64,000 nt of DNA from RYN-111 sp963760125 (GCA_963760125.1 CAVXBV010000007.1:434001-498000), one strand, 5' to 3'. Positions 8,157 to 17,283 are shown, counted from the stretch's first letter. Numbers and translations are program-made. Notes: generated by a model not told the origin, from the sequence alone.

Positions 8157-8966
8157 TCAACCGGAGGAGATCTCGAGGACCGCCCGATCCACGACGGGGA
8201 CGTAGCCCAGGCGGGGGTAGAGCGCGTTCGCCGTCGGGTTGGTCAGGTCGGTCATCAGGACGACCTCCTTCGCGCCGAGGTCGAGCGCCCGTTGCGTGAC
8301 CGCCGCCGTGACACCCGCGCCGTAGCCACGGCCACGCTGGGCGGGTGGGGTGTAGACCGGACCGACGCGCACGCCGCCGAAGGCCACGGGCTGGTGGCCG
8401 GCGAGCGACACGACCGCCCCGTCGGCTTCCCACAGCAGGACCCGGCCCGCGGCTACTCGGTTCGCGACCTCGGCGTCCAGGTCGCCACCCTCGGGCAGGC
8501 CGGCCTCGAGGAGGAACGCGCGGAACCACGCGCGCACCAGGTCGAGGTCGGCAGCGTGCGCCGGTCGCGCCCCGCCTGGCACCACGGGCGCTCGCAGCTC
8601 CGACAGGCGGAACAGGCGCTCGGCGCGGACCAGGCGCACGGCCCTGCCGCCGGCCATCAACAGTGCGGCCTGGGCCGCCCTCTCGGTCTCGCCACTCACC
8701 GCCGTGGGAGACCACCGCTCGGGGAGCGCCGCGAGGGCTGGGTCGTCCGCCACGCACACGAGCGCCGGGTAGGGCGCCTGCCACACCGCTGCGCCCGTGA
8801 CCCGGCCGGACGCCTCCCACCACAGGAACCTCGTCCCCGCCGCGGCCCCGTCGCGAACGTGCTGGGCAAGGGTCAGGGCGATCGTGTGGCGTCCCGGCTC
8901 GTGGCAGAGCAGATCGCTGGTGGCCGTGAGCCACCGCTCGACGTCGGAGGTCTCGTGCCAGGTCAT
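8157..8966 (-). CDS. GNAT family N-acetyltransferase
   Basis: A 269-residue protein with a C-terminal Gcn5-related acetyltransferase domain. The acetyl-CoA binding segment is VGPVYTPPAQRGRGYGAGVT near residue 205, and the closing segment MTDLTNPTANALYPRLGYVP follows. The N-terminal half is a degenerate GNAT-like repeat, as in two-domain family members. The acceptor is unknown. ATG 8966 begins MTWHETSDVERWL; a longer in-frame start would overlap the divergent gene at 9028. The gene is divergent from the membrane protein at 9028 and runs head-to-tail into the papain-fold gene. Confidence 0.8.
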   Translation of the reverse strand: MTWHETSDVERWLTATSDLLCHEPGRHTIALTLAQHVRDGAAAGTRFLWWEASGRVTGAAVWQAPYPALVCVADDPALAALPERWSPTAVSGETERAAQAALLMAGGRAVRLVRAERLFRLSELRAPVVPGGARPAHAADLDLVRAWFRAFLLEAGLPEGGDLDAEVANRVAAGRVLLWEADGAVVSLAGHQPVAFGGVRVGPVYTPPAQRGRGYGAGVTAAVTQRALDLGAKEVVLMTDLTNPTANALYPRLGYVPVVDRAVLEISSG

Positions 8967-9014
8967 GACCAGCAGCCTGCCCAGCGGACCGCCTGAGGTC
9001 CAGCCGTGTCGTCC

Positions 9015-9020
9015 TAGGCT
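9015..9020 (+). promoter_or_regulatory. -10 box of a leaderless promoter for the 9028 gene
   Basis: TAGGCT seven bases before ATG 9028. Confidence 0.5.
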
Positions 9021-9027
9021 GACCGCG

Positions 9028-10302
9028 ATGACCGCCACCGGACGACGCAGCGGGATCTGGTCCCTCTGGCCCGCCGGCGCGGCAGTCCTGCTCGTCACGG
9101 CGGCCGGCCTGCTCGGACCGGTGTTCGGGCTGCGGCAGATCGACCTGGCCGCGCCTCCGTTCGCCGGTCACTACGACGTTCGCCTCGGGTCCTGGACCGC
9201 TGTCGTCGTGCTGACCGGTGTGGGCCTGTGGACGGCCGCCCCGGTGGCCCAGCGCCTGAGGTGGCCGAGCCTGCTGGTCGTCGGGTCGCTCGCCGCCCTC
9301 GCCTGGAGCCTGGCGCTCGCGCTGGTCGACGGGACGCGGCACGGCCTGCGGGACCGCGTCACGGCGCGCGGGGAGTACCTCGACGGCGTCCCGCGCGTCG
9401 ACGGCGTGCACAGCCTGCTGTCCACGTTCACCGACTTCATCGCCGACGGTCCGATGGCGTGGCCGACCCAGGTCTCGGGGCACCCTCCGCTGCTGCTGCT
9501 GGTGCTCGCCGGGATGGACCGCATCGGTCTGGGCGGCCCATGGCCGTTCGTCGTGCTGTGCCTGGTGATCGGCTGCACGGTGGTGGCCGCCACGCTCGTC
9601 GCCGTCCGTGCCGTCGCGGACGAGGCCACCGCCCGGGCCTGCGCGCCCTTCGTCGCGCTGGCGCCAGGGGCGATCTGGCTGGCCGTCAGCGCGGACGCCC
9701 TCTACGCGGCCGTGGCTGCCTGGGGGATCGCCGCGCTCGCGCTCGGACGCCAGCGGGGCAGCCTCCGGTGGTCGTACGTCGGGGGGTTGGTCCTGGGCCT
9801 GGCGCTGTTCCTGTCGTACGGGGTCGCGCCCCTCGGCGCTGTCGCGATCGTCCTGCTCACCGACTGGCGGCGCCTCGTTGCGGCGACCGCCGGGGTGCTC
9901 ACCGTGGTGCTCGCGTTCCTCTCGCAGGGGTTCTGGTGGGTCACGGCCCTCACCGAGACGCTGGTACGGGTCCGGCAGGGCGTCGGGGCGACGCGTCCCT
10001 ACGAGTACTTCCTACTGGCCGACCTCGCCTGCCTGGTCGTGATCGTCGGGCTGCCGACCGTCCAGGCGATCGCGCGCCTGCCCCGGCGGGACGCGCTGTG
10101 GCGCCTGGTCGGCGCCTGCCTGTTCGCGGTGGTCGTGTCGGACCTGACGGGGGCCTCGCGCGGGGAGGTGGAGCGCATCTGGCTGCCCTTTGCGCCGTAC
10201 CTGCTGGTGGCGACGGCGCGCCTGCCGCATCCCCGCCGGTGGCTCGCGGTGCAGATCGCCACGGGCGCCCTGCTGGCGCTCGTCCTGGACGCGAAGTGGT
10301 GA
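9028..10302 (+). CDS. GT-C-like integral membrane protein
   Basis: A 424-residue protein with about ten transmembrane helices and one extracytoplasmic loop (residues 105-155) carrying conserved-looking residues including VSGHPPLLLL. This helix-loop plan is that of GT-C glycosyltransferases, which use polyprenyl-phosphate sugars, and of actinobacterial mannosyltransferase-like proteins. I see no DxD-type motif that would settle it. The next gene is an acyltransferase-3, so a role in modifying a cell-envelope glycan or lipid is a reasonable guess. The start is ATG 9028, with TAGGCT seven bases upstream. Confidence 0.6.
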   Translation: MTATGRRSGIWSLWPAGAAVLLVTAAGLLGPVFGLRQIDLAAPPFAGHYDVRLGSWTAVVVLTGVGLWTAAPVAQRLRWPSLLVVGSLAALAWSLALALVDGTRHGLRDRVTARGEYLDGVPRVDGVHSLLSTFTDFIADGPMAWPTQVSGHPPLLLLVLAGMDRIGLGGPWPFVVLCLVIGCTVVAATLVAVRAVADEATARACAPFVALAPGAIWLAVSADALYAAVAAWGIAALALGRQRGSLRWSYVGGLVLGLALFLSYGVAPLGAVAIVLLTDWRRLVAATAGVLTVVLAFLSQGFWWVTALTETLVRVRQGVGATRPYEYFLLADLACLVVIVGLPTVQAIARLPRRDALWRLVGACLFAVVVSDLTGASRGEVERIWLPFAPYLLVATARLPHPRRWLAVQIATGALLALVLDAKW

Positions 10303-10380
10303 CCGAAGGACCTTGCCCCGCGGCGTGAGGAGCGTCACCTTCCGGTTGCGGACCCCTCCGGCGAGGGAACGAGAGCCCCC

Positions 10381-11556
10381 GTGAGCCCCGAGACCGCGCT
10401 CGCTGTGCGCCCTCGGGCCATGGCTGTCCGCGCCCCGCGTCCCCTGCTGGGACACGTCCCCGCGCTGGACGGGTTGCGGGGCGTCGCGGTGGTCCTCGTG
10501 GTCCTGTTCCACTTCATCGGTCACGACGCGCTGCGCGGCGGCTGGGTCGGGGTCGACATCTTCTTCGGGTTGTCCGGCTTCCTCATCACCGTTCTGGTGC
10601 TCGACGAGCAGCGGCTGCACGGACGCGTCGCGCTCGGCCGGTTCTACGCCCGGCGGGCCCTGCGACTGCTGCCCGCACTTGGTGCGCTCCTGCTGGTGTG
10701 GAGCCTTCTCCTGCTGGTCCTGCACAACCAGCTCTGGTTCGCCGCCACCCCGAGCACTGACGGCACCGGTCGCACGGTCGACGTGCTGCCTGCACTCCGC
10801 GACGTCGGCGTCGCCCTGCTCTACGTCGCGAACTGGAACGTTCTCGACGGGGGTATGGAGGCTCCCTTGTCGCACCTGTGGTCGCTCGCGGTCGAGGAGC
10901 AGTTCTACCTGATCTGGCCCGGCACGCTGCTGCTCCTGCTGACCTTGAGCCACCGGGCGCGCATGCTGTCCGTGGGCGCGCTGATCGTGGTGTCCGCGCT
11001 GCTCCCGCTGCTCTACTGGGACGGCGGTGCGGGCCGCGACCGGATCTACTTCGGGACCGACACCCGCGCCGTGGGGCTGCTGGGCGGTGCCTTCGCCGCG
11101 CTGCTGTGGCACCACCGGCACGCCGAGGTTCGGACGGCGCGGACGGCACGGTGGGGCCTCGAGCGGGCGCTGCTGGCGACCGGGGTCCTTGCCTACGTCG
11201 CATGGACCGGCCTGACCGAGGCGCAGCTCGTGCTGTTCCCGGTCGCCGTCATGCTGCTGATCACCCAGGTGCTGCCGCACGTCGCCGAAGGCCGTGGCCC
11301 GCTGTGCCGGGTGCTGTCGTCGCCGGTGCTCGTCTGGGCCGGCAAGCGGTCCTACGCGCTCTACCTGTGGCACTACCTGTGGGCCACCTGGACCCACCCG
11401 CTCGGACTGCTGGTCGGCATGCCGCTGGGCATCGCGGGGGCGCTCGCGTGCACGGTGCTGTCGTGGAGGTACGTCGAGCAGCCGGCCCTCGCCTACGCGC
11501 GGCGCTTCCGCGTCCCCCCGCCGGTCACGCCCGAGCGGCAGTCGCTCCCCGCTTGA
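10381..11556 (+). CDS. acyltransferase 3 family protein (OafA/YrhL-like)
   Basis: A 391-residue membrane acyltransferase. The family signature is present: ALDGLRGVAVVLVVLFHF near residue 30, GGWVGVDIFFGLSGFLIT near residue 55, RFYARRALRLLPAL near residue 85, and HLWSLAVEEQFYLIWP near residue 165. Ten or so transmembrane helices follow. Such enzymes transfer acetyl or other acyl groups to sugars of surface polysaccharides or lipids, with a conserved His (in the LFHF and HLWS segments). The acceptor is unknown. Start GTG 10381. It lies 78 nt behind the GT-C-like protein and is likely co-transcribed with it. Confidence 0.9.
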   Translation: MSPETALAVRPRAMAVRAPRPLLGHVPALDGLRGVAVVLVVLFHFIGHDALRGGWVGVDIFFGLSGFLITVLVLDEQRLHGRVALGRFYARRALRLLPALGALLLVWSLLLLVLHNQLWFAATPSTDGTGRTVDVLPALRDVGVALLYVANWNVLDGGMEAPLSHLWSLAVEEQFYLIWPGTLLLLLTLSHRARMLSVGALIVVSALLPLLYWDGGAGRDRIYFGTDTRAVGLLGGAFAALLWHHRHAEVRTARTARWGLERALLATGVLAYVAWTGLTEAQLVLFPVAVMLLITQVLPHVAEGRGPLCRVLSSPVLVWAGKRSYALYLWHYLWATWTHPLGLLVGMPLGIAGALACTVLSWRYVEQPALAYARRFRVPPPVTPERQSLPA

Positions 11557-12034
11557 GCAGGCGCGCTGCTCCCGGGATCCCGCCGAGCATCGCGCCCACG
11601 TCGGCCACCGTCGCGTCGAGGTGATCGACCTGCGCCCTGAGGTGCTCGATGACCGGGACCAATTGCTCGAGCTGAGCCAGCGCGGGGAGCAGACGGTCCT
11701 CGACGGCAGCGAGCAAGCGCGGGACGCCTTGCGCGGAGTCCTCGATGAGGGTCGTGATGAGCGCGGGGTCGAGCCGGCCCAGGGCGGCGACGGCAGGCTG
11801 CACCGCGGCGAGGGACTGCGCGGCGTCGGCCACGACCGTGGTCGCCTGGGCGGCGGCCGGCTCCGCAGCAGCCAGGACGGCGTCCATCCGGGCGGGCATG
11901 CCTTCGATGGCGTCGAGCACGGCACCGGCCCGCTCGGCCACCGAGGCCAGGTCGTGCAGCACCTGCTCGACGCCGTGCACCAGGGAGACCGGCAGGCGGA
12001 CCACCGTTCCCACCACCTGTCCGAGCACCTGCAT
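11525..12034 (-). CDS. amphipathic-helix protein of unknown function
   Basis: A 169-residue Ala/Leu/Val-rich protein, nearly all predicted helix with heptad-like spacing (VEQVLHDLASVAERAGAVLD, AVEDRLLPALAQLEQLVPVI, LRAQVDHLDATVADVGAML). It has no signal peptide and no enzyme motif. Similar small helical proteins in actinobacteria are annotated as phasin-like or hypothetical and may bind lipid inclusions or membranes; that is only an analogy. ATG 12034 follows a GAGGGAG stretch on the minus strand. The 3' end overlaps the convergent acyltransferase gene by 32 nt, and its promoter faces that of the lipoprotein gene at 12082. Confidence 0.6.
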   Translation of the reverse strand: MQVLGQVVGTVVRLPVSLVHGVEQVLHDLASVAERAGAVLDAIEGMPARMDAVLAAAEPAAAQATTVVADAAQSLAAVQPAVAALGRLDPALITTLIEDSAQGVPRLLAAVEDRLLPALAQLEQLVPVIEHLRAQVDHLDATVADVGAMLGGIPGAARLLKRGATAARA

Positions 12035-12069
12035 CTCCCTCGCCCGCGCCGCGTCGTCCCGCTCCAACG

Positions 12070-12075
12070 TAGCCT
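12070..12075 (+). promoter_or_regulatory. -10 box of a leaderless promoter for the 12082 gene
   Basis: TAGCCT six bases before GTG 12082. On the minus strand TACGTT (12065-12070) shares its first base pair and could serve the divergent gene. Confidence 0.5.
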
Positions 12076-12081
12076 CGCGCC

Positions 12082-12999
12082 GTGGGTTCTCTCTCGCTGC
12101 GGCGCGCCTGGTGCGCGGCACTGTTCGGATCCCTCGTCGCGACGGTCGGCTGCAGCGCGACGCCGGTGATCAGCACGCCGGCGCCGCTCCCCACGGTCGT
12201 GGCCACCGCGGCCCCCACCGCGACGGTCGAGCCGGCGCCGGCCGCCCCGGCCCCCATCCCCGCGCCGGAGCCGCTGGTCCTGGGCGGCGACGTGTCCTGG
12301 CCGAGCTGCCCCGTGGGCACCCGGGGGGCGCTCCCCAAGAAGCAGGGCAAGGGACTGCCGCTCCCTGGACCGGACGCGCAGTTCGTGGTCATCGGGCTCA
12401 CCAACGGTCCCGGCTTCTACCCGAACCCCTGCCTGGCCTGGGAGGTCGCCCAGCTCCAGCCCCGGCTGGCGGTGGCGGCGTACGCCTTCACGACCCTTCC
12501 GAACGCCGACCAGGTGCGCACGTACGGCGGCCGCGGCCCCTACTCGACCGGAACGTCCCTCGGGCGGCTGCGGAATGCCGCGTGGAAGCAGGCGCAGATC
12601 AACCTGGACAGCCTCACGCGCGTCGGGCTGCGGACCCCGATCATCTGGATGGACGTGGAGCCGCAGCCCTACCTCAGCCCGTGGGGGAGCGACGTGACGG
12701 CCAACCGGGCGGCGATCCTCGCGGTGCGCAAGGCCTATCGCGACGCCGGTTACCTGACGGGCTTCTACTCCTCCGACAACCCCTGGCGGGAGATCACCGG
12801 CGGTCTGCGGTCAGACGACCCGGTGTGGGTCACGGTGGGTCCGCGGGGTCGCGCGGCTGCTCTCGCGAAGTGCGACGCGCCGACCTTCTCCGGCGGTCCG
12901 GCGGTGCTCGCGCAGTGGTGGGACACCGACATCGAGGACCTCGACCTCACCTGCCCCCGGGTCAGGCGTGCCGTCGAGGCCCTGTTCGCCCGCCCCTGA
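12082..12999 (+). CDS. lipoprotein with GH25/DUF1906-like domain
   Basis: A 305-residue exported lipoprotein. Residues 1-24 form a signal peptide ending in the lipobox LVATVGC, followed by a Pro/Ala/Thr-rich linker to about residue 65. The domain begins GGDVSWPSCPVG and includes FVVIGLTNGPGFYPNPC, a segment IIWMDVEPQPY with the acidic pair expected of a glycoside hydrolase family 25-like barrel, YLTGFYSS and AQWWDTDIEDLDL. GH25 enzymes cleave peptidoglycan; relatives of this outline may only bind it. The GTG start is preceded at six bases by TAGCCT. Confidence 0.75.
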   Translation: MGSLSLRRAWCAALFGSLVATVGCSATPVISTPAPLPTVVATAAPTATVEPAPAAPAPIPAPEPLVLGGDVSWPSCPVGTRGALPKKQGKGLPLPGPDAQFVVIGLTNGPGFYPNPCLAWEVAQLQPRLAVAAYAFTTLPNADQVRTYGGRGPYSTGTSLGRLRNAAWKQAQINLDSLTRVGLRTPIIWMDVEPQPYLSPWGSDVTANRAAILAVRKAYRDAGYLTGFYSSDNPWREITGGLRSDDPVWVTVGPRGRAAALAKCDAPTFSGGPAVLAQWWDTDIEDLDLTCPRVRRAVEALFARP

Positions 13000-13055
13000 G
13001 GGGTTCGTCCCGCGCGTTTCTCACGTTCCCCGAGGGTCGGGACGATGAGGTCACC

Positions 13056-13844
13056 ATGAGCCGCGCGCCTGTTCCCGTGCCCTTGCCCCGCGCTGCGTCC
13101 GACCTGGCACCGGTGACCGCGGTGTACGGCGGTGGGGGAGTCTTCGGCATCGCGTACGGACTGGGCATCGCTCATGCGCTCGTCGACGGCGGGGTGCCGC
13201 TCGACCGCTGCGCGTCGCTCGGGACGTCGGCCGGTGCCTGGGTGGCGGCCTGTCTGGTCGCGGGGGTGGAGTACGACGATCTAGCGGCGCAGGCGCCTGT
13301 GCGCCTTCCCAACCTGCGACCGGGCTGGCTGCGCGGGGTGGCGCACGACCTGCTGGGAGACCGGTACGACGCCCGCGTGCGCGCGAGCGCCCTCCAGCTC
13401 CCTCTCGGGAAGCGGACCCTGCTGAGCGGCCGCGACCACCCGCTGGCGGATCTCGTCGCCGCGTCCGCGTCGGTGCCCGGCCTCTTCGCGCCCGCACGGG
13501 TGGGCAGGGCCCTCTACGTCGACGGGGGCGTGCGGTCCCTGGCCTCTGCCGAGCGGGCTCCGGCGGCCCAGCACCTGCTGGTCGTGGCGCCCATCGCCGG
13601 CCCGGTCCTCGGTCCTGGCGGCCGGACGATGCAGGTCCTGCTCGCCGACGAGATGCGCACCTGGGAACGCCGGACGGGCGGTCGGGCGCACCTGGTGCGC
13701 CCTGACACGGCGATCGCGGCACTGGTCGCGTCGCCGAGGCACCTGTTCGACAAGGCCCGGGCTCTGGACGTGTACCCGTTGGCCTACGCCCAGGGCGCCC
13801 GACTGCTGGCCACACGACCGGGGCTGCTCCGGATGGCTGCCTGA
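13056..13844 (+). CDS. patatin-like phospholipase family protein
   Basis: A 262-residue protein with the patatin fold, a Ser-Asp dyad lipid acyl hydrolase. The oxyanion loop is YGGGGVFGIAYGLG near residue 28, the nucleophile elbow is GTSAG with Ser58, and the Asp is in YVDGGVRS near residue 155. It lacks a signal peptide. The physiological substrate is unknown; family members hydrolyse phospholipids or other acyl esters. ATG 13056 has GAGG (13047-13050) five bases upstream. The short gap after the GH25-like gene permits read-through. Confidence 0.88.
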   Translation: MSRAPVPVPLPRAASDLAPVTAVYGGGGVFGIAYGLGIAHALVDGGVPLDRCASLGTSAGAWVAACLVAGVEYDDLAAQAPVRLPNLRPGWLRGVAHDLLGDRYDARVRASALQLPLGKRTLLSGRDHPLADLVAASASVPGLFAPARVGRALYVDGGVRSLASAERAPAAQHLLVVAPIAGPVLGPGGRTMQVLLADEMRTWERRTGGRAHLVRPDTAIAALVASPRHLFDKARALDVYPLAYAQGARLLATRPGLLRMAA

Positions 13845-13854
13845 CGGCTGCCGG

Positions 13855-13860
13855 TACGGT
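13855..13860 (+). promoter_or_regulatory. -10 box of a leaderless promoter for the 13868 gene
   Basis: TACGGT seven bases before ATG 13868. Confidence 0.5.
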
Positions 13861-13867
13861 CGCGGTC

Positions 13868-14557
13868 ATGAGCCAGGACGACCGCACCGACGGCGGGTGG
13901 CGCCAGCCGCCGCCCCCCGATCCGCAGACGCAAGCCGAGGAGCAGCGGCTCGCCGATGAGCTCCGGCGCATCATCAACCGGCTGGTCATCGTCCGGGCGG
14001 ACGCCGACGCCCTGCGCCAGGCCGCCGACTCCGCCCGCGACTTCGCGGACCGGCTGGACGCGCTGCCCGCCCGGCTCGACGACGCCGTCATCAGCGAGGC
14101 CGGCCTCGCTCCGCAGGACCACCTGCGCTACAGCCCGCTGGCCGGCACCAACAACGCCATCGCGCCGCCACTGCAGATGGAGCGGGTGGACGTCGACGGG
14201 GTGGTGCACACGCAGGGGTCGGTCCGGTTCGGCGCCGCGTACGAAGGGCCTCCGGGGCACGTGCACGGCGGGTTCGTGGCGGCGATGTTCGACGAGCTGC
14301 TCGGCCGGTCGCAGGGCTCGGCCGGCTTCACGGCGTACCTCACGACGACCTTTCGCAAGCCCACCCCGTTGTTCCGGGAGCTCACCTTGCGGGCGTGGGT
14401 GGAGCGGGTCGAGGGGCGCAAGCGCTGGATCCGCGGAACCTGTCATCTGGGGGAGACCCTGCTGACGGAGGCGGAGGGCCTGTTCGTGGCCCCGCCGGGG
14501 GGTGTTGCTCTGGAGTACCTCAGCGCGAGCCTCGCCGCGCACGCCCCGCCGACCTGA
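13868..14557 (+). CDS. PaaI-type hotdog thioesterase family protein
   Basis: A 229-residue protein. The C-terminal 130 residues are a 4HBT hotdog domain with GHVHGGFVAAMFDELLG, the segment that carries the His/Gly oxyanion loop and the acidic residue in PaaI-type acyl-CoA thioesterases. The N-terminal 90 residues are charged and helical, as in related actinobacterial proteins. It probably hydrolyses an acyl-CoA in the cytoplasm; the acyl group is unknown. ATG 13868 is preceded by TACGGT at seven bases. Confidence 0.8.
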   Translation: MSQDDRTDGGWRQPPPPDPQTQAEEQRLADELRRIINRLVIVRADADALRQAADSARDFADRLDALPARLDDAVISEAGLAPQDHLRYSPLAGTNNAIAPPLQMERVDVDGVVHTQGSVRFGAAYEGPPGHVHGGFVAAMFDELLGRSQGSAGFTAYLTTTFRKPTPLFRELTLRAWVERVEGRKRWIRGTCHLGETLLTEAEGLFVAPPGGVALEYLSASLAAHAPPT

Positions 14558-14585
14558 CGTCTGTGCCGTCCGACAAGCCTCGGGC

Positions 14586-14591
14586 TAGGCT
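14586..14591 (+). promoter_or_regulatory. -10 box of a leaderless promoter for the rsbQ-like operon
   Basis: TAGGCT eight bases before ATG 14600; would drive the three-gene stress-signalling operon. Confidence 0.5.
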
Positions 14592-14599
14592 TTCGACCC

Positions 14600-15412
14600 A
14601 TGGGGGTCGTCGAACGTCACCACGTCCGTGTCTCCGGCATGCCTGACGGCGAGCCGATGGTGTTCGCCCACGGCTTCGGGTGCGACCAGACGATGTGGCG
14701 GCACGTCGCGCCGACCTTCGAGGCCACGCACCGGGTGGTGCTCTTCGACCACCTCGGTGCCGGGGGCTCAGACCTGAGCGCCTACGACCCGGTCCGTCAC
14801 GCCTCGCTGCGGGGCTACGCCGACGACGTGCTCGCCCTGATCGTGGAGCTCGAGCTGCCGCCGGTGGTGTTCGTCGGGCACTCGGTGAGCGCCATGATCG
14901 GCCTGCTGGCCGCTGCGTCGCGACCTGAGCTGTTCTCGCGCTTGGTCCTGGTCGGTCCGAGCCCGCGGTACATCGACGACGACGACTACCGCGGCGGCTT
15001 CAGCAGCGAGGACATCGACGAGCTGCTCGCCACGATGGACGCCAACTACCTCGGCTGGGCGCAGCACCTCGCGCCGGTGATCATGGGCGTGCCGGAGCGA
15101 CCGGAGCTGGGGGAGGAGCTGACGAGCAGCTTCTGCCGGACGGACCCGGTGATCGCCCGGCGGTTCGCCCGCGCGACCTTCCTGGCCGACAACCGCGCCG
15201 ACCTCGAGCGCGTGGTGACGCCGTCGCTGGTCCTCCAGTGCCGGGAAGACGTCATCGCGCCGCTGGTGGTGGGGCAGTACGTCCACGAGCACCTCGCGGG
15301 CAGCGAGCTGGTCGTGCTCGACGCCATCGGCCACTGCCCGCAGCTCAGCGCCCCGTTGCTGGTGATCGACGCGATCCAGGACTACCTGTCGTCGGAGCTG
15401 CAACCAGCGTGA
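14600..15412 (+). CDS. rsbQ: RsbQ-like alpha/beta hydrolase
   Basis: A 270-residue hydrolase close in length and motifs to Bacillus RsbQ. FAHGFGCDQTMWRHVAP is the RsbQ oxyanion region, FVGHSVSAMIGL carries the nucleophile Ser95, and the His lies in AIGHCPQLSAP. In Bacillus subtilis RsbQ activates the PAS-containing phosphatase RsbP under energy stress, probably by making or delivering a small hydrophobic ligand. Here the next gene is exactly such a PAS-PP2C protein and overlaps by 4 nt (GTGA), so the pairing is conserved. It lies behind its own TAGGCT leaderless promoter. Confidence 0.88.
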   Translation: MGVVERHHVRVSGMPDGEPMVFAHGFGCDQTMWRHVAPTFEATHRVVLFDHLGAGGSDLSAYDPVRHASLRGYADDVLALIVELELPPVVFVGHSVSAMIGLLAAASRPELFSRLVLVGPSPRYIDDDDYRGGFSSEDIDELLATMDANYLGWAQHLAPVIMGVPERPELGEELTSSFCRTDPVIARRFARATFLADNRADLERVVTPSLVLQCREDVIAPLVVGQYVHEHLAGSELVVLDAIGHCPQLSAPLLVIDAIQDYLSSELQPA

Positions 15413-17283
15413 CGGGCGACTGGGAGAGCGCCCCGTGCGGCCTGCTCACCCTTGCGTCCGACGGGCTCGTCCTGGCGGCGAACCGCACGTTCCTCGACTG
15501 GGTGGGACACACGCCTGAGGACGTCATCGGCCGGCGGCGGCTGAGCGACCTGCTGACGGTCGGGGGGCGGATCTACTGGGAGACCCACGTCGCGCTGCTC
15601 CTCGAGGTCGATGGGCGCCTCGACGAGGTGGCGGTCGAGCTGCGCGGGGCCTCCGCGCGCCGGCAGGTGCTGCTCACGGCGGTCGTCGACGGCGAGGCCA
15701 AGGCGCGGGTGATCCAGGTGGCCCTGTCCGGGGTCCAGGAACGTGCCCGCTACGAGCGCGAGCTCGTCGCCGCCCGCAGCGCGGCGGAGCGCTCGGCCGG
15801 GGCGCTGCAGGCCCTGCAGACGGTCACGGCGCGGCTGTCCGGCGCCCTCGGCCGCCCGGCCGTCGCCGAGGTCGTGCTGGACGCTGCCTGTGGCGTCCTT
15901 GGCGGAGTCGCGGCGACGCTGTGGGTCGGCTCCCCCCTGGCCCTGCACGGAGCCCGCGGTGAGGACGCCCCGCCGGTCCCGCGTCAGCTGCTGGACACCG
16001 CGGCTCTCGTGGTCGACGGCCGCCTCGTGGTCTCGCTCCCCGGGCAGAAGGGCGCGCAGGGGCTGCTGTCCCTCCGCCTGCCCCAGGACCGGCTCGACGC
16101 CGTACCCGACCTGGACCTGGTGCAGGTGATCGCCCAGCAGGCGGGGCTCGCCCTGGAGCGCGCGCAGCTCTACGAGCAGCAGGCGGGTGTCGCGGCCACG
16201 CTGCAGCAGGCCCTGCTCGGCGGTGCCGTGCCGGATCACCCCCGCATCGCCTTGGCGACCGCCTACCGCCCAGGCGTCGAGCAGCTCGAGGTCGGCGGCG
16301 ACTGGTTCGACGCCTTCCTCGTCGACGAGCAGACCCTGGCGGTCTCGGTGGGTGACGTGGTGGGACGAGGGCTGCATGCGGCCAGCGCCATGGGGCAGCT
16401 GCGCAGCGCGGTCCGTGCCCTTGCCGCCCCGGGGGCGGGCCCGGCCGCTGTCCTCGAGGGCCTGGACCGGTTCGTCGAGCAGGTCGACGGGGCGAGCATG
16501 GCCACCCTGGCGTACGTCGAGCTCGACCTCGACTCCGGGCTGGTGCGCTACGCGTGCGCCGGTCATCCGCCGCCCGTGCACGTCGGCGGCCTGACGGGTG
16601 CGCAGCTGATCTGGGAGGGGCGCTCGGCGCCGCTGGGAGCCTTCGGGCGGCCGGTGCACCGCGACGAAGCGAAGGTGCAGCTCGCGCCGGGTGACCGGAT
16701 CGTGCTCTACACCGACGGGCTGGTCGAGCGGCGCAGCCGCGGCCTGGACGTCGGGCTCGACTTGCTGGTGGAGGCGGCGCAGGACCTCGCCGGCCGGCGG
16801 CCGGACGTGGCGGTCGCCGACCTGGTCGACCGGCTCCTGGCGGACGAGCAGATGCGCGACGACGTGTGCGTGCTGCTCGTGCTGTGGGCCGGTGACCACC
16901 TCGTACGCCACGTCGCCGAGCTCGCTGATCTCCGAGCGGTACGCCACGACCTGCGCACCTGGCTCGAGACCGAGCAGGTGCCCGAGCCGGTGGTGGACGA
17001 CCTGGTGCTCGCCTGCTCGGAGGTGCTCGCCAACGCGCTCGAGCACGGGGGGCGTGACCGGCCCTCCATCCACGTCGCCCTTGACGCGGAGCTCGCCGCC
17101 ACACCCAGCGGACTCGAGGTGGTGATCCGGGTCGTCGACGACGGCGCCTGGCACGAGCCGGAGCGGTCCTCCGAGGAGCGGGGTCGTGGGTTGCGGATCG
17201 TGGGCGCCCTCGTCGACGACGTCGTGATCACCCGGGAGCAGGGGACCGACGTCACCTTGCGGCGGCGGGTGGCAATTCCGTGA
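15409..17283 (+). CDS. PAS-GAF-PP2C(SpoIIE)-HATPase regulatory phosphatase
   Basis: A 624-residue multidomain regulator. A PAS domain lies at about 8-95 (GLLTLASDGLVLAANRTFLD), then a coiled linker (about 105-140), a GAF domain (about 140-265), a PP2C/SpoIIE phosphatase (about 280-485, with VGGDWFDAF for metal binding, GDVVGRGLHAA and LYTDGLVERR) and an RsbW-type ATPase domain (about 490-620, with ACSEVLANALEHGG as N-box and GRGLRIVGALVDDV). It thus joins an RsbP-like phosphatase and an anti-sigma-type kinase in one chain. Its likely substrate is the STAS protein encoded next, with 4-nt overlap. RsbQ directly upstream suggests that the PAS domain receives the RsbQ-dependent signal. Confidence 0.92.
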   Translation: MTGDWESAPCGLLTLASDGLVLAANRTFLDWVGHTPEDVIGRRRLSDLLTVGGRIYWETHVALLLEVDGRLDEVAVELRGASARRQVLLTAVVDGEAKARVIQVALSGVQERARYERELVAARSAAERSAGALQALQTVTARLSGALGRPAVAEVVLDAACGVLGGVAATLWVGSPLALHGARGEDAPPVPRQLLDTAALVVDGRLVVSLPGQKGAQGLLSLRLPQDRLDAVPDLDLVQVIAQQAGLALERAQLYEQQAGVAATLQQALLGGAVPDHPRIALATAYRPGVEQLEVGGDWFDAFLVDEQTLAVSVGDVVGRGLHAASAMGQLRSAVRALAAPGAGPAAVLEGLDRFVEQVDGASMATLAYVELDLDSGLVRYACAGHPPPVHVGGLTGAQLIWEGRSAPLGAFGRPVHRDEAKVQLAPGDRIVLYTDGLVERRSRGLDVGLDLLVEAAQDLAGRRPDVAVADLVDRLLADEQMRDDVCVLLVLWAGDHLVRHVAELADLRAVRHDLRTWLETEQVPEPVVDDLVLACSEVLANALEHGGRDRPSIHVALDAELAATPSGLEVVIRVVDDGAWHEPERSSEERGRGLRIVGALVDDVVITREQGTDVTLRRRVAIP

